Shown here one piece after another: positions 16,874 through 25,801 of a stretch of DNA of 64,000 nucleotides (position 1 is the first letter of the stretch; the number at the start of each line of letters is the position of its first letter). This DNA comes from Acidobacteriota bacterium (GTDB lineage: Bacteria; Acidobacteriota; Terriglobia; Bryobacterales; UBA6623). The notes beneath the pieces were generated by a model. It saw nothing but the letters and a program-made list of their open reading frames with translations, searched no databases and was not told the origin of the DNA. Where the stretch lies: the NCBI GenBank assembly GCA_016125275.1, contig WGMB01000003.1:1281896-1345895 (forward strand), read 5' to 3'. The translations under genes and the position numbers were made by a program.

Positions 16874-18294
16874 GCCGCCTGCACCTCGTTCGAAACCAGG
16901 TCGCCCACCACCCGCGCGCCGGTGACGGTCACGTCGGCCGGCGTCTCCAGGCGCCCGCCGTGCGCGTACTGCACCTTGCGATGGTCCAGGCCGAGCTGGT
17001 GCAACACGGTGGCGATCATGTCGGGCACGCTCACGCGGTCCACCACCGACTTGTAGCCGAAGTCATCGGTCTCGCCGTAGATCAGGCCGGGCTTGAAGCC
17101 TCCGCCGGCGAACCACAGCGTAAAGGCGTTGCGGTTGTGGTCGCGGCCTTCGGCGTTCTGCGTCGTCGGCAGCCGCCCGAACTCGCCGGCCCACATCACG
17201 ACGGTGCTGTCGAGCAGGCCGCGCTGCTCCAGATCCTGCACCAGCGCCGCCGCGCCCTGGTCGGTCTCCTGGGAGATTACCGGCAGGCCTTTGCGGATGT
17301 CGGAGTGGTGATCCCAGGGCTGCCCGGGCCGCGTGGTCACCTGCACGAAGCGCACCCCGGCTTCCACCAGCCGCCGCGCCATCAGGCAGCGCAGGCCGTA
17401 CTGGCCGGAGACCGGATCGTCGATGCCGTAGAGCTTCTTGACGGCGTCGGACTCCTGCTTCAGGCTCAGCACGTCCATGGCCTCCACCTGCATGCGGGCG
17501 GCCAGCTCATAGTTCTGGATGCGCGAGTCGAGCTCCGTCTCCCCCGGCCGCTGGTCGCGGTGCAGGGCGTTGAGCTTGCGCAGGTACTCCAGGCTGTTGC
17601 GCTGCGCACCGGGAGGCAGCGGCTCCGAGGGCTGCAGGTGGTGCACCGGCGAGCCGCTCATGTTGAACTCCACGCCCTGATACAGCGCCGGCAGGTAGCC
17701 GTTGGCCCAGAGCTGCTTGCCGCCCACCGTGTAGCCGGTCGGGTCGCGCAACACCACGTAAGCCGGCAGATTCTGGTTCTCGGTGCCCAGCGCGTAGGCG
17801 ATCCACGAGCCCATCACCGGCCTTCCGGGAAAGATCTTGCACGTCAGCAGCATGTTCAACCCCTCGAGGTGGTTGTTGTGCTCGGTGTGCATCGACCGGA
17901 TGAAGCAGAGCTTGTCAGCGATCTCGGCCTGGCGCGGCAGCGCCTCGGAGATGTCCATGCCGCACTGGCCGTACTTGCGGAAGGAGAAGGGCGAGGGCAG
18001 CAGCGTGTTCTTGTTGCCGGGCTGGTGGATCTCCACGCCGTCCGGGTGCGGCTTGCCGGCGTACTTCGCCAGCATCGGCTTGGGGTCGAACAGGTCCATC
18101 TGGCTGGGGCCGCCGTTCTGGACCAGTTGGATGACGGCCTTGGCCCGCGCCGGGAAGTGCCCCGAGCGGTTGCGCAGGTCGTTGTAGACCGGCGGCGCCG
18201 CGGCGCCCGTTTCAGCAAGCAGATGCGCGAGCGCGACGCGCCCAAAACCGAGAGCCGTGAGCTCGAGCGCTCTGCGGCGCGAAAACAGTTCCAC
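16870..18294 (-). CDS. Tat-exported DUF1501 protein
   Basis: A 474-residue protein of the DUF1501 family, which has an alkaline-phosphatase/sulfatase-like fold. The N-terminus has a twin-arginine signal (FSRRRALELTALGFG) and hydrophobic stretch, so it is exported folded. Conserved family pieces are QNGGPSQMDLFDPKP, the HTEHNNH region and GEFGRLPTTQNAEGRDH. The function is unknown; it is nearly always paired with DUF1549/DUF1553 cytochromes, as here. GTG at 18294 is preferred because GGGAGGA lies just upstream; GTG at 18306 is the only longer choice. It sits between the DUF1552 gene and its cytochrome partner, overlapping the latter by 4 bp. Confidence 0.9.
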   Translation of the reverse strand: MELFSRRRALELTALGFGRVALAHLLAETGAAAPPVYNDLRNRSGHFPARAKAVIQLVQNGGPSQMDLFDPKPMLAKYAGKPHPDGVEIHQPGNKNTLLPSPFSFRKYGQCGMDISEALPRQAEIADKLCFIRSMHTEHNNHLEGLNMLLTCKIFPGRPVMGSWIAYALGTENQNLPAYVVLRDPTGYTVGGKQLWANGYLPALYQGVEFNMSGSPVHHLQPSEPLPPGAQRNSLEYLRKLNALHRDQRPGETELDSRIQNYELAARMQVEAMDVLSLKQESDAVKKLYGIDDPVSGQYGLRCLMARRLVEAGVRFVQVTTRPGQPWDHHSDIRKGLPVISQETDQGAAALVQDLEQRGLLDSTVVMWAGEFGRLPTTQNAEGRDHNRNAFTLWFAGGGFKPGLIYGETDDFGYKSVVDRVSVPDMIATVLHQLGLDHRKVQYAHGGRLETPADVTVTGARVVGDLVSNEVQAA

Positions 18295-18346
18295 GTGTCC
18301 TCCCACGAGCCCTCTCGAGCCGGGTGCGGCCGCTCGCCCGGAGCGG

Positions 18347-19642
18347 CTAGGCGGTCTCGAAACCCGCCACCGATTCCGCCGTGCTCGTCACGAAGCTGCG
18401 GGTCTCCAGGCCCATCCGCTGCAACATCTGTACGTAGAGGTTCGGCAGCGGATAGTTGTCCTTGCGGTCGAAGGCCAGGTGCTGACCATGGCGGAAGCCG
18501 CCGCCGGCCAGCAGCACCGGCATGTTCTTGGTGTCATGCGCGGAGGCGTTGCCGAGGTTCGACGTCAGCAGCGCCATGGTGCGGTCGAGCAGCGTCGCCG
18601 AACCCTGCTCGGAGCTCTTCAGGCTGCGCAGGAAGTCCGCCCAGGTGTCGATCAGCGTCTTCTCCACCCGGCCGAGCTGCTCGATCTTGCCGGCGTCGAG
18701 GCCGTGGTGGCTGAGGGCGTGGTAGCCCTCGTGCACGCCGGCCACCTGCTGCACGTCGCCGATGCCGTCGCTGTGCAGCGTGATGAAGCGCGTCGAATCG
18801 GTCTCCAAGGCCAGCCGAATCACGCCGAAGAAGGTCCGCTCGCGAGCGGCCAAGTCGTTCAGCCCGGCGTCGTCGGTCGGCGGCGGCGCATCCACCTTCG
18901 GCTTCGGCCGCTTCACCCAATCCTCGTTGGCGGCCAGCCGCAGCTCCAGGTCGCGCACGCTGGTGAAGTAGGCGTCGAGCTTCACACGGTCCTGGGCGCC
19001 CAGGTCGCGTTCGAGCGAATGCGCGTCCTCGGTGACGATGTCCATGATGCTGCGGCCTTCCCGCAGCCGCTGCACCTGCTTGGCCTGCTCCTCGGCGCTG
19101 TCGTCCACGAACAGCTTCGCGAACAGCCCGGACGCCGACTGCAGCGCTGGAATCATCGAGCCGTTCTCGGTGTACGACGGGCTGCTCGGGCCGGTGGCGT
19201 TGAGCACCAGCGACGGGAACCGCGTCTCGCCGCCCAGGTGCTTGGCCATCAACTGGTCCAGCGAGATGGAATTCTTGAACGAGCCCGCGCCGCCCTTCAT
19301 CGGCGCCGCCGTCAGGATCGACGCCTCGGCCTGATGGCCGCCGTTGACTCCCGGGTGCGACACGCCGGAGAACACCGTCATGTCGCCGCGCAGATCCTCC
19401 AGGCCCCGCAAGTACGGCGAGGGCTCATAGTCCGCCCCGGCTTGTTCCGGAAACAGGTGCGCCGCGTGGAACCCCAGCGCGTTGCTCACCGCCACGAACC
19501 GTCGCGGCGAGGCCTCGGCCGACTCCCGCGCGAACGCCGGCTGCATGGCCTCCAGCCAAGGCAGCGCCAGAGCCACCCCCGCCCCGCGCAGCAGCGTGCG
19601 GCGGTCGAGCTTCTTGCGAAAGGCGGTCTGGACTCGTGGCAT
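18347..19642 (-). CDS. Tat-exported DUF1552 protein
   Basis: A 431-residue DUF1552 protein with a twin-arginine signal (KKLDRRTLLRGAGVALALPWLEAM). Family features include the SHPGVNGGHQAE region, the LDQLMAKHLG stretch and, near the end, MPVLLAGGGFRHGQHL. DUF1552 proteins accompany DUF1587/1592-type cytochromes, and that gene is immediately upstream. The biochemical role is unknown; co-export with heme proteins suggests a periplasmic or surface oxidoreductase complex (inference). The ATG at 19642 has an upstream AAGGAG, though with a long spacing of about 12 bases. Confidence 0.9.
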   Translation of the reverse strand: MPRVQTAFRKKLDRRTLLRGAGVALALPWLEAMQPAFARESAEASPRRFVAVSNALGFHAAHLFPEQAGADYEPSPYLRGLEDLRGDMTVFSGVSHPGVNGGHQAEASILTAAPMKGGAGSFKNSISLDQLMAKHLGGETRFPSLVLNATGPSSPSYTENGSMIPALQSASGLFAKLFVDDSAEEQAKQVQRLREGRSIMDIVTEDAHSLERDLGAQDRVKLDAYFTSVRDLELRLAANEDWVKRPKPKVDAPPPTDDAGLNDLAARERTFFGVIRLALETDSTRFITLHSDGIGDVQQVAGVHEGYHALSHHGLDAGKIEQLGRVEKTLIDTWADFLRSLKSSEQGSATLLDRTMALLTSNLGNASAHDTKNMPVLLAGGGFRHGQHLAFDRKDNYPLPNLYVQMLQRMGLETRSFVTSTAESVAGFETA

Positions 19643-19665
19643 GGTTCTCTCGGCTCCTTGCGCTG

Positions 19666-19686
19666 GGTTCGATCACGGCTCGAACC
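19666..19686. repeat. Intergenic inverted repeat between the cytochrome and DUF1552 genes
   Basis: 7-bp perfect arms GGTTCGA (19666-19672) and TCGAACC (19680-19686) with a 7-nt loop, flanked by a further GCGC pair. It lies in the 77-bp spacer upstream of the DUF1552 start. The arms resemble a T-stem but there is no tRNA around them. It may be an RNA hairpin that protects or tunes part of the operon mRNA. Confidence 0.45.
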
Positions 19687-19694
19687 AAGGCGCA

Positions 19695-19730
19695 ACGTCT
19701 CAACTCGGACGTCTCAGGCTCAACGTCTCA
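19695..19730. repeat. Three 14-bp-spaced ACGTCTCA repeats
   Basis: ACGTCTCA occurs at 19695-19702, 19709-19716 and 19723-19730, period 14 bp, spanning the 3' end of the DUF1592-type gene and the following spacer. On the coding strand it reads TGAGACGT. Short satellite-like repeats of this kind occur in intergenic DNA of several phyla; no function is evident. Confidence 0.55.
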
Positions 19731-22122
19731 AAAACACAGGACTTTCGACGGCCGCGTGCACGATCGACCGCACGCCGTAATCGCTCGACGCGGTCGATTC
19801 TACCAGCTCCCGTACGGTCGCGCGATCGGCGTACGACAACGACGCGCCGGTCGCATAGGTCAGCAGATGCTCGGCAAACGACTCGGCCACCCGCTCGGGA
19901 TGCCGCATCACCGCCTCGCGGAACTCGTTGACGTCGCTGAAAGGCGTCCCGTCGGGCAAGGTGTAGCTGGGGTCCACGGCCGGACCTTCCCGCCACGTCG
20001 CCCCGCCCTTGGGCTTGTCCACCAGCGCCCGGTAGTGGTCGCGCCAGCCGCCCACCGGATCGAAGCTCTCGAGCGCAAAGCCCGGCGGGTCGATCTTCAC
20101 GTGGCACGAGGCGCACGCCGGGATCGAGCGGTGCTTGGCGAGCTGCTCGCGGATCGTTTTGGCGCCGCGGATGTCCGGCTCCACGGCGGGTACGTCGGCC
20201 GGCGGCGGCGGAACCGGCGATCCCAGCAGCCGCTCGTTCACCCAGGCCCCGCGCAACACCGGCGAGGTCGTGGTGCCGTTGGCGGTGATCTTCAGAATCG
20301 CGCCCTGCCCCAGCAGTCCGCCGCGCGGACTGTCTTTCGGCAGCTCGAAGCGCGTGATCGCCTCGAAGTCCGCCGCCGGCAGCCCGTAGTGCTTGCCCAG
20401 CCGCGCGTCGAGCATCGCAAAGTCCGAATCCACGAAGTTCCGCGCGCTCAGGTCCTTGGCGAGCAGCTCGGCGAAGAACCCTTCGGTCTCCTCCACCATC
20501 GACCGTTTGAGCACGTCGTCGAACTCCGGGTACAGCGTAGGGTCCGGCAGCGTCGTATCGATCTCGCGCAGCCCCAGCCACTGGCCGGTGAAGTTCTGCA
20601 CGAAGGCCTGCGAGCGCGGCGAATCGAGCAGCCGCTCCACCTGCGCCCGCAGCGTCTCGGGCTGGCGCAGGCGGCCCGCGGCGGCGTCGGCCAGCAGCGC
20701 CTCGTCCGGCGTCGTGCTCCACAGCAAATAACTCAGCCGCGAGGCGATCGAGTAATCGTCGAGCTCCCCGGGATTCTCCTGGAAATACAGGAAGCGCGGC
20801 GACGACAGCAACGCCCGGTACCCGGCCCGCAGCGCCTCGCGCAACGGCTCGCCGCGCTCCAGCGTGCGGTTGGCCAGCGACAGGTACGGCGCGATGCGCT
20901 CCTCGTCCACCGGCCGCCGGAAGGCCTTTTCGGCGAACGCCAGCATCCGCTGCTTCAAATCAGCGGCCGGATCGGCCGAAACCGGCGCGCCGTCCACGAT
21001 CGGCAGCTCTCCGAACAGCGCCCGCGCGGCCGACGCCGCCGGCCCCGCCGGGTAAACCCTCTCCATCGACAGCGACTGGATAGCCACCGCCGGCACGCCT
21101 TTCGCCTCCACCGCTTCGGCCCCGCCCTTCGCCTGCACTTCCTTGTACGTCACCCGCTCGAGAGTCTTATCGCCGGGACGCAGCTCCAGCATGTGGCCTT
21201 CCTCGATCCAGGCCGTGAACTCGTAGTCCTGCGGCTCGGGCGTGACCCGCATCTTGCCGATCCAGTACATCATCGGAGCCCGCGCATAGCAGACGCCGCT
21301 GCGCAGCATCGTCCAGATGTGCCCCTCGGGCGGCGTATTCACCGACTTCACCCGAAACCGCACGCGGTACCAGCCCGACTGGTCGACCACGGTCGAATTC
21401 ATGCGGCCCACGAAGACCAGGTTGGTGGAAAAGACCAGCACCTCCTCGCCGTTGGCCCGCAGCACCGGGTCGCGGTTGTTACCGCCCGTGCTGGTCAGCT
21501 CCTTGAGGGTGAACTCGTGGCGATACTCGGCCCGCGGCTCGAGCGCCCGCCGGAACGACTCGTCCAGCGCCGCGTCCGCCGCCGCCAAGTAGGCCTCGAG
21601 CTGGAAGTGCGACATCTGCTGGCCGCTCGCCAAGGTGTCGAACGAGCCCGGGCGGCTGTCTTCGGGAAGCAACTGCACCAGAGGAATGTCGATCGCCAGC
21701 AGATCATGCAGGGTGTTCTCGTACTCCACGCGGTTCAGGCGCCGCCCATGCACGCGGCCGTGCTTGTCTTGCCACTGCGCGGAGGCGTCTTCGAGGTTGG
21801 CGCGCAGCGACTCCACGAAGGCCTGCTTGCTGGCCGTCTCCGGTTGCGGCATGCCCTGCGGCGGCATCTCGCCGTCGCGAACCCTCTCCATCACGCGGCC
21901 CCAGCGGGCGATCGAATCGGGGTCTTCGGGATCGAGCCGGAAGGCCGACAGGTCCAGGCTCGCCGCCGGAGAAGCCGCCCCGTGGCAGGCCGTGCAGTTC
22001 GACTCCAGAAACGGCTCGAGCGTCGCGGCCGCCGGCGGAGCCCCCGGCGCCGACGCGGCCAGCATCAGGGCCGCGACAAAGGCGCGCGAGAGTTTCCGGA
22101 GCTGTGGCACGACTTTCCGCAA
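19720..22122 (-). CDS. Secreted diheme DUF1587/DUF1592/DUF1588/DUF1585 protein
   Basis: An 800-residue exported protein with a signal peptide, an N-terminal cytochrome-c-like module (CTACH, 43-47), the PSD2/DUF1587 motif RLNRVEYENTLHDLL near 130, the DUF1595/DUF1592 region (about 430-560), DUF1588 with a second heme site CASCH (670-674), and a C-terminal DUF1585 domain. It is the first gene of the four-gene secreted operon and the usual partner of the DUF1552 protein encoded next. The start is uncertain: TTG at 22122 fits the TATACT hexamer 13 bases upstream; GTG at 22110 would also leave an intact signal peptide. Confidence 0.9.
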   Translation of the reverse strand: MRKVVPQLRKLSRAFVAALMLAASAPGAPPAAATLEPFLESNCTACHGAASPAASLDLSAFRLDPEDPDSIARWGRVMERVRDGEMPPQGMPQPETASKQAFVESLRANLEDASAQWQDKHGRVHGRRLNRVEYENTLHDLLAIDIPLVQLLPEDSRPGSFDTLASGQQMSHFQLEAYLAAADAALDESFRRALEPRAEYRHEFTLKELTSTGGNNRDPVLRANGEEVLVFSTNLVFVGRMNSTVVDQSGWYRVRFRVKSVNTPPEGHIWTMLRSGVCYARAPMMYWIGKMRVTPEPQDYEFTAWIEEGHMLELRPGDKTLERVTYKEVQAKGGAEAVEAKGVPAVAIQSLSMERVYPAGPAASAARALFGELPIVDGAPVSADPAADLKQRMLAFAEKAFRRPVDEERIAPYLSLANRTLERGEPLREALRAGYRALLSSPRFLYFQENPGELDDYSIASRLSYLLWSTTPDEALLADAAAGRLRQPETLRAQVERLLDSPRSQAFVQNFTGQWLGLREIDTTLPDPTLYPEFDDVLKRSMVEETEGFFAELLAKDLSARNFVDSDFAMLDARLGKHYGLPAADFEAITRFELPKDSPRGGLLGQGAILKITANGTTTSPVLRGAWVNERLLGSPVPPPPADVPAVEPDIRGAKTIREQLAKHRSIPACASCHVKIDPPGFALESFDPVGGWRDHYRALVDKPKGGATWREGPAVDPSYTLPDGTPFSDVNEFREAVMRHPERVAESFAEHLLTYATGASLSYADRATVRELVESTASSDYGVRSIVHAAVESPVFLRR

Positions 22123-22134
22123 AAACGGCGTTCA

Positions 22135-22143
22135 TAGTATAGT
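22135..22143. promoter_or_regulatory. Overlapping divergent -10 elements
   Basis: The 9 bp contain TATACT on the minus strand (22136-22141) facing the cytochrome operon, and TATAGT (22138-22143) or TAGTAT (22135-22140) on the plus strand facing the DUF1080 gene. Only one RNA polymerase could open this site at a time, so the two transcripts would compete. The -35 regions are weak on both sides (TTTCCG about 18 bp upstream on the plus strand). Confidence 0.45.
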
Positions 22144-22202
22144 GCAGTGCGGCCCGGGGCGGGCCCGTTCTCCGCCCTGGCGCCAACTGGAGGAAAACAC
22201 GC

Positions 22203-22886
22203 ATGTTGCGCCGTCTGTCGATCGCTGTTTTGGGGCTCGGCCTGGCGCCGCTGCTCTTCGCCGCCGGCCCGACTCCGCCGGAGACCCGCCTGGCGACTCC
22301 CGGCGAGCTCATCATCAGCCAGCCCTTCCACACCGCCGACGGCTTGGCGGCCAAGGGCGCTCCGGGCTTTCAGCAGCTCATCGGCCACTGGGAAGTCCGC
22401 GACGGCGTGCTGGTCGGCAACGAGCTCGCCTCGGACCACCACACGGCCTCTTGCATCGACCGCACGGTCTTTACCGACGCCGTCATCACGGCGCAGGTGC
22501 AGCTCGGCGACGCCGAACGCATCGCCATCCTGATGCGCGACGACATCGCCCCCAACCACCACCTCGCCCGAGTCTTCCTGACGCCGGACTCGCTGTGGGT
22601 GCAGCACATGAGCGGCATCTCCAAGTCCACCAAGTCCGAGATCCTCGAGAAGAAGGCCGCCCCGTTCGACCCGTCCCAGTGGTACACGGTGGTCATCGAG
22701 GTCGTGGGCGACGAGATCCTGGCGCGCATCGGCGACCAGACGATCTACGCCAAGCACGCGCGCTTCCAGGCCACCAAGGGCATCGTCGGGATGTTGGTGA
22801 AGGGCCAGAACGCCCGCTTCCGCAACGTAGCCGTCTGGCACGCCACGCCGAACCCAGCCTGGCGCGCCCCGGCCTCCGAACAGTAG
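22203..22886 (+). CDS. Secreted DUF1080-like (3-keto-disaccharide hydrolase family) protein
   Basis: A 227-residue protein with a signal peptide (hydrophobic residues 6-20). The rest is a single jelly-roll of the DUF1080/concanavalin-like type: HWEVRDGVLVGNEL, then HHLARVFLTP, WYTVVIEVVGDEILARIGDQTI, and a final GIVGMLVKGQNARFRNVAVW strand typical of the family. DUF1080 members bind or hydrolyse sugars, including 3-keto-glycosides, in Planctomycetes and Acidobacteria; activity here is inferred. A GGAGG lies 8 bases before the ATG. It is divergent from the cytochrome operon and shares its promoter region. Confidence 0.8.
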   Translation: MLRRLSIAVLGLGLAPLLFAAGPTPPETRLATPGELIISQPFHTADGLAAKGAPGFQQLIGHWEVRDGVLVGNELASDHHTASCIDRTVFTDAVITAQVQLGDAERIAILMRDDIAPNHHLARVFLTPDSLWVQHMSGISKSTKSEILEKKAAPFDPSQWYTVVIEVVGDEILARIGDQTIYAKHARFQATKGIVGMLVKGQNARFRNVAVWHATPNPAWRAPASEQ

Positions 22887-22908
22887 CGGTAGGCCCGAGC
22901 GAAACCGC

Positions 22909-22936
22909 ACCCCGGACGTGAAGTCCCGGGGTTTCT
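22909..22936 (+). terminator. Rho-independent terminator after the DUF1080 gene
   Basis: Stem ACCCCGG / CCGGGGT (22909-22915 and 22926-22932) with an outer-loop AC/GT extension and one bulge, followed by TTTCTT. It sits in the 54-bp gap between convergent genes and best fits the plus-strand transcript; in the other direction the T run is missing. Confidence 0.65.
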
Positions 22937-22940
22937 TCCG

Positions 22941-24200
22941 TCAAGCCGCCTTCGCCTTCGGGCGGTTCGCCGGCCACCACAGCGCCGCCGCCGCGAAGTT
23001 GGCCGCCACCGTCAGCAGCAGCACCGCGTTCCAGTCGCCCCACTGGTCGAGCGCCCAGCCGATGACCACCGGCGAGACGAAGCCGCCCAGGTTCGAGGCC
23101 GCGTTCGCCAGGCCGCCCGCCGTGCCGCCGGCGTTGCCTCCGGCGCTGATCGTCGAAGCCCAGAACGGCCCCAGCATCATGTCGCCCGCGAAGGCCGCCA
23201 GCGCCATCAGCAGGGCGCCCGCCATCGCCCACGGCGCCAGGATGCCCGCCAGCATCAGCGCGCCCGCCGTCAGCAGCCCGGCAAACCCCACCAGCCGCCG
23301 AGCCCTCGACGGCGCCATCCGGCGGCACAGCGCGTCGGTCAGCAGCCCTCCCACCCAGTTCGCCGCCACTCCGAACAGGAACGGCAGCCCGGACACAAAG
23401 CCGGCCTGCTCGAGCGAAAACCCTCTCTCCTCGATCAGATACGTCGGGAACCAGGTGATGTAGAACTGCCACATCACCGTGTAGCCGAACGAGACGCCCA
23501 GCAGCAGAACCAGTTGCGGCGAGCCCTTCAGCAGCCGCCAAGGCCCCGGCCGATCCTCGCTCACCGGCCCTTCGGCCGCCAGGCCGGCCTCGATGATCGC
23601 CAGCTCCTCGGCATTGATCCGCGGGTGCTCCCTCGGAGTGTTGCGGTACCACCAGCGCCACGCCACGGCCCACAGCAACCCCAGGCCGGCGAAGGCCATG
23701 AACATCGTCCGCCAACCGTAGCCCAGCAGCAGCGCCGCCGCGATGGGCGGGGCCACCGCGCCGCCGATGCGTCCGCCGCTCAGAAACGCCCCAAACGCCG
23801 TCGAGCGCTCGCCCACCGGCGCCCAACGCGAGAACGCCGAGGCGATCGAGGGCGACAGAGCGGCCTCCACGGCCCCGAACCAGAACCGTATGAACAGCAG
23901 CGAAACGTAGCTCCAGGCCGCGCCCGTCAGCGCCGTGAACGCCGACCACCACACGATCGCTCCCGCCACGATGTTTCGCGCGCCCAGGCGGTCCGCCAGC
24001 ATGCCCCACGGGGTTTGGCCCAGAAAGTACGCCAGGCTGAAGATGCTGAACACCCAACCCATCTGCGACTTCGACAGCGCGAACTCCTGCTCGAGCGCCG
24101 GCGCCGCCACCGAGATGCACACCCTGTCCATGTAGCTCGTCATGTCGACGAGCAGGGCCAACAGGTAGATCGTGTAGCGGATGCGGGTGGGGCGAGCCAC
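22941..24200 (-). CDS. MFS transporter (anion:cation symporter-like)
   Basis: A 419-residue inner-membrane protein with twelve predicted membrane segments. The loop between TM2 and TM3 reads GMLADRLGARNIV, the classic MFS motif A. N-terminal MDRVCISVAAP and SQMGWVFSIFSLAYFLGQ are typical of the ACS branch that takes up sugar acids such as hexuronates and glucarate with protons. The substrate cannot be fixed from the sequence. The start is GTG at 24200, only 4 bp after the stop of the M81 peptidase gene, so the two form an operon; it may import or export a compound handled by that enzyme. Confidence 0.88.
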   Translation of the reverse strand: MARPTRIRYTIYLLALLVDMTSYMDRVCISVAAPALEQEFALSKSQMGWVFSIFSLAYFLGQTPWGMLADRLGARNIVAGAIVWWSAFTALTGAAWSYVSLLFIRFWFGAVEAALSPSIASAFSRWAPVGERSTAFGAFLSGGRIGGAVAPPIAAALLLGYGWRTMFMAFAGLGLLWAVAWRWWYRNTPREHPRINAEELAIIEAGLAAEGPVSEDRPGPWRLLKGSPQLVLLLGVSFGYTVMWQFYITWFPTYLIEERGFSLEQAGFVSGLPFLFGVAANWVGGLLTDALCRRMAPSRARRLVGFAGLLTAGALMLAGILAPWAMAGALLMALAAFAGDMMLGPFWASTISAGGNAGGTAGGLANAASNLGGFVSPVVIGWALDQWGDWNAVLLLTVAANFAAAALWWPANRPKAKAA

Positions 24201-24204
24201 AGCC

Positions 24205-25686
24205 CTAGAAGTCCTTCGGAAGCCGCGTCCGCGGGTCGAGCGGATCGATCGGGCGCGGAACCCGCTGGAAGGGCAAACTCACGAGGTTGGCCGTGCTGAC
24301 GCCGGGCGTGTCGACGACCAGCATCTCCTTTGCAAACGATTCGTAGGCGGCCCGAAAGCCGTTCGGCGACTTCACCGCCACGATCTTCATGTACAGCGGA
24401 TCGAGCCCGTGGCTACGGAACAGCTCCGGATCGACAGTCATGGTCGAGCGCTCGCCGACGAGGATGTGGACGGCGCCTACGTCGAGCACTGCCGCCCGGC
24501 CCATCGACTGCTCGATGCCGGGATTGTAGCCGCGCGCCCGCGGCGTCCAGCGGCCTTCGGAGAGCATCCGCACCCGGGCCTTCACCGCCACGGGCTTGGA
24601 GTTCAAGCGGTCGAAGCCGCCGCCGATGCGCAGCTTCACCGTTGCGCCCACGCCGGCTTCCATCGCCGCCGCCACGGCCTTGGGGTCCACCAGAAAGATG
24701 CAGGCCGGCTCGGCCAAGCGGGCCGCCAGCAGCTCCTTGAGCAGCCCCGTGCTGTCTCCTGGCGAGCCCGAGCCGGTGCTGTCCGACGACTCCGACAGCA
24801 CCACCGGACCGCCCTCCACCTGCAGGGCGCGCTCGATCGCCTGTTTCGGCGGAACCAGTTGCACGTCGAACTCCCGGCGCCGCTCCCAGAACTCTCGCCC
24901 CAGCTCCGCGGCCGCCCGCTCGGCCGCCGCCGCATCGCCGTCGGCGGTCACCGTCACCGAGCAGCCCATCTCCTCGATGTCCATCCAGGGCTGCACGCCG
25001 AACACCGAGACGGCCTCGATGCGCCGGCGCCGCTCCAGGCGCCGCGCGTGCTGCTGCAAGGCCAGCATCGGCCCGCTGGTCGTCTGCATGTTCTCCGCCG
25101 GCGCGATCAGCGGCAGCTTGCGCAGCGCCACCACCGGCGAGACTTGGCCCGCGATGATTCGCAGCGCCCAGTCGGCGGCTCGGCCGCCCATCTCGAACAT
25201 GTCCACGTGCGGATAGGTGCGGTAGCCGAAGATCCCGTCGGCGATCTCGGCCATCCGCTGGGTGACGTTGGCGTGCAGGTCGAGCGTGATGACGATCGGC
25301 ACCCGGGGGCCGAGGACCTCGCGCGCGATCCCCAACAAATGCCCTTCGGCGTCGTCCACGCCTTCGGCCGTCTGGGCGCCGTGCAGCGACAGCAGCAAGG
25401 CCTCCGGCTTGGCGCCCTTCGCCAAGCGATCGGCGAACTCCCCGGCCAGCCGATCGAAATCCTCGCGCAGCATCCGCCCGGCGGTGATCGCCCAGGCCGC
25501 CATCACCGGCCGGACGGCCACGCCCTGCCGCTCGAGCGCGGCCAGGAAGCCGCCCATCTCGGTCAGCTTGCCGCGGTGCTTCTCCAGCGCGGCGGCCCCG
25601 AAAACGGGCGCGAAGTCGTCGTAGCGGGTCGGAACGGGGGAGAACGTGTTGCTCTCCTGCATGATCGAAGCGACGGCGACGGGCAT
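24205..25686 (-). CDS. M81 family metallopeptidase (MlrC-like)
   Basis: A 493-residue protein covering both MlrC domains (DUF1485 and the MlrC C-terminal domain). Conserved pieces are IMQESNTFSP at the N-terminus, LLSLHGAQ, the metal-motif-like ITLDLHANVT, and GYRTYPHVDMFEMG. MlrC was named for the last step of microcystin breakdown, but most homologues occur in bacteria with no link to that toxin and probably cleave small cyclic or D-amino-acid-containing amides. The ATG at 25686 is chosen since the family starts at MPVAVASI. Minus-strand TACACT lies about 18 bases upstream. The MFS gene follows 4 bp later. Confidence 0.9.
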   Translation of the reverse strand: MPVAVASIMQESNTFSPVPTRYDDFAPVFGAAALEKHRGKLTEMGGFLAALERQGVAVRPVMAAWAITAGRMLREDFDRLAGEFADRLAKGAKPEALLLSLHGAQTAEGVDDAEGHLLGIAREVLGPRVPIVITLDLHANVTQRMAEIADGIFGYRTYPHVDMFEMGGRAADWALRIIAGQVSPVVALRKLPLIAPAENMQTTSGPMLALQQHARRLERRRRIEAVSVFGVQPWMDIEEMGCSVTVTADGDAAAAERAAAELGREFWERRREFDVQLVPPKQAIERALQVEGGPVVLSESSDSTGSGSPGDSTGLLKELLAARLAEPACIFLVDPKAVAAAMEAGVGATVKLRIGGGFDRLNSKPVAVKARVRMLSEGRWTPRARGYNPGIEQSMGRAAVLDVGAVHILVGERSTMTVDPELFRSHGLDPLYMKIVAVKSPNGFRAAYESFAKEMLVVDTPGVSTANLVSLPFQRVPRPIDPLDPRTRLPKDF

Positions 25687-25732
25687 GGCTGGATCGGACC
25701 CTGGAGTGTACCGCAGCCGCGCGCCGGGGCCC

Positions 25733-25770
25733 AAAAAACCGGCGGCTCTCGCTATCCAGGAGGCCGCCGG
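25733..25770 (-). terminator. Rho-independent terminator after the BON-domain gene
   Basis: On the minus strand a perfect 8-bp stem (CCGGCGGC / GCCGCCGG; 25739-25746 and 25763-25770) is followed directly by six T residues (25733-25738). It lies 31 bp after the BON gene stop and before the M81 gene, so it separates the two transcription units. Confidence 0.85.
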
Positions 25771-25801
25771 GCGACTTGTCCGCCGGGAGGGAGAAGATTG
25801 T

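Noticed and set aside
13967-17056. Long plus-strand open frame opposite the cytochrome and DUF1501 genes
   Set aside because: Antisense shadow: product composition is arginine/valine/leucine-rich without domains, and it crosses a real gene boundary.
19666-19686. GGTTCGA...TCGAACC as a tRNA T-arm
   Set aside because: The T-loop consensus (TTCRANY in a 7-nt loop) is not in register and no acceptor, D or anticodon arm surrounds it.
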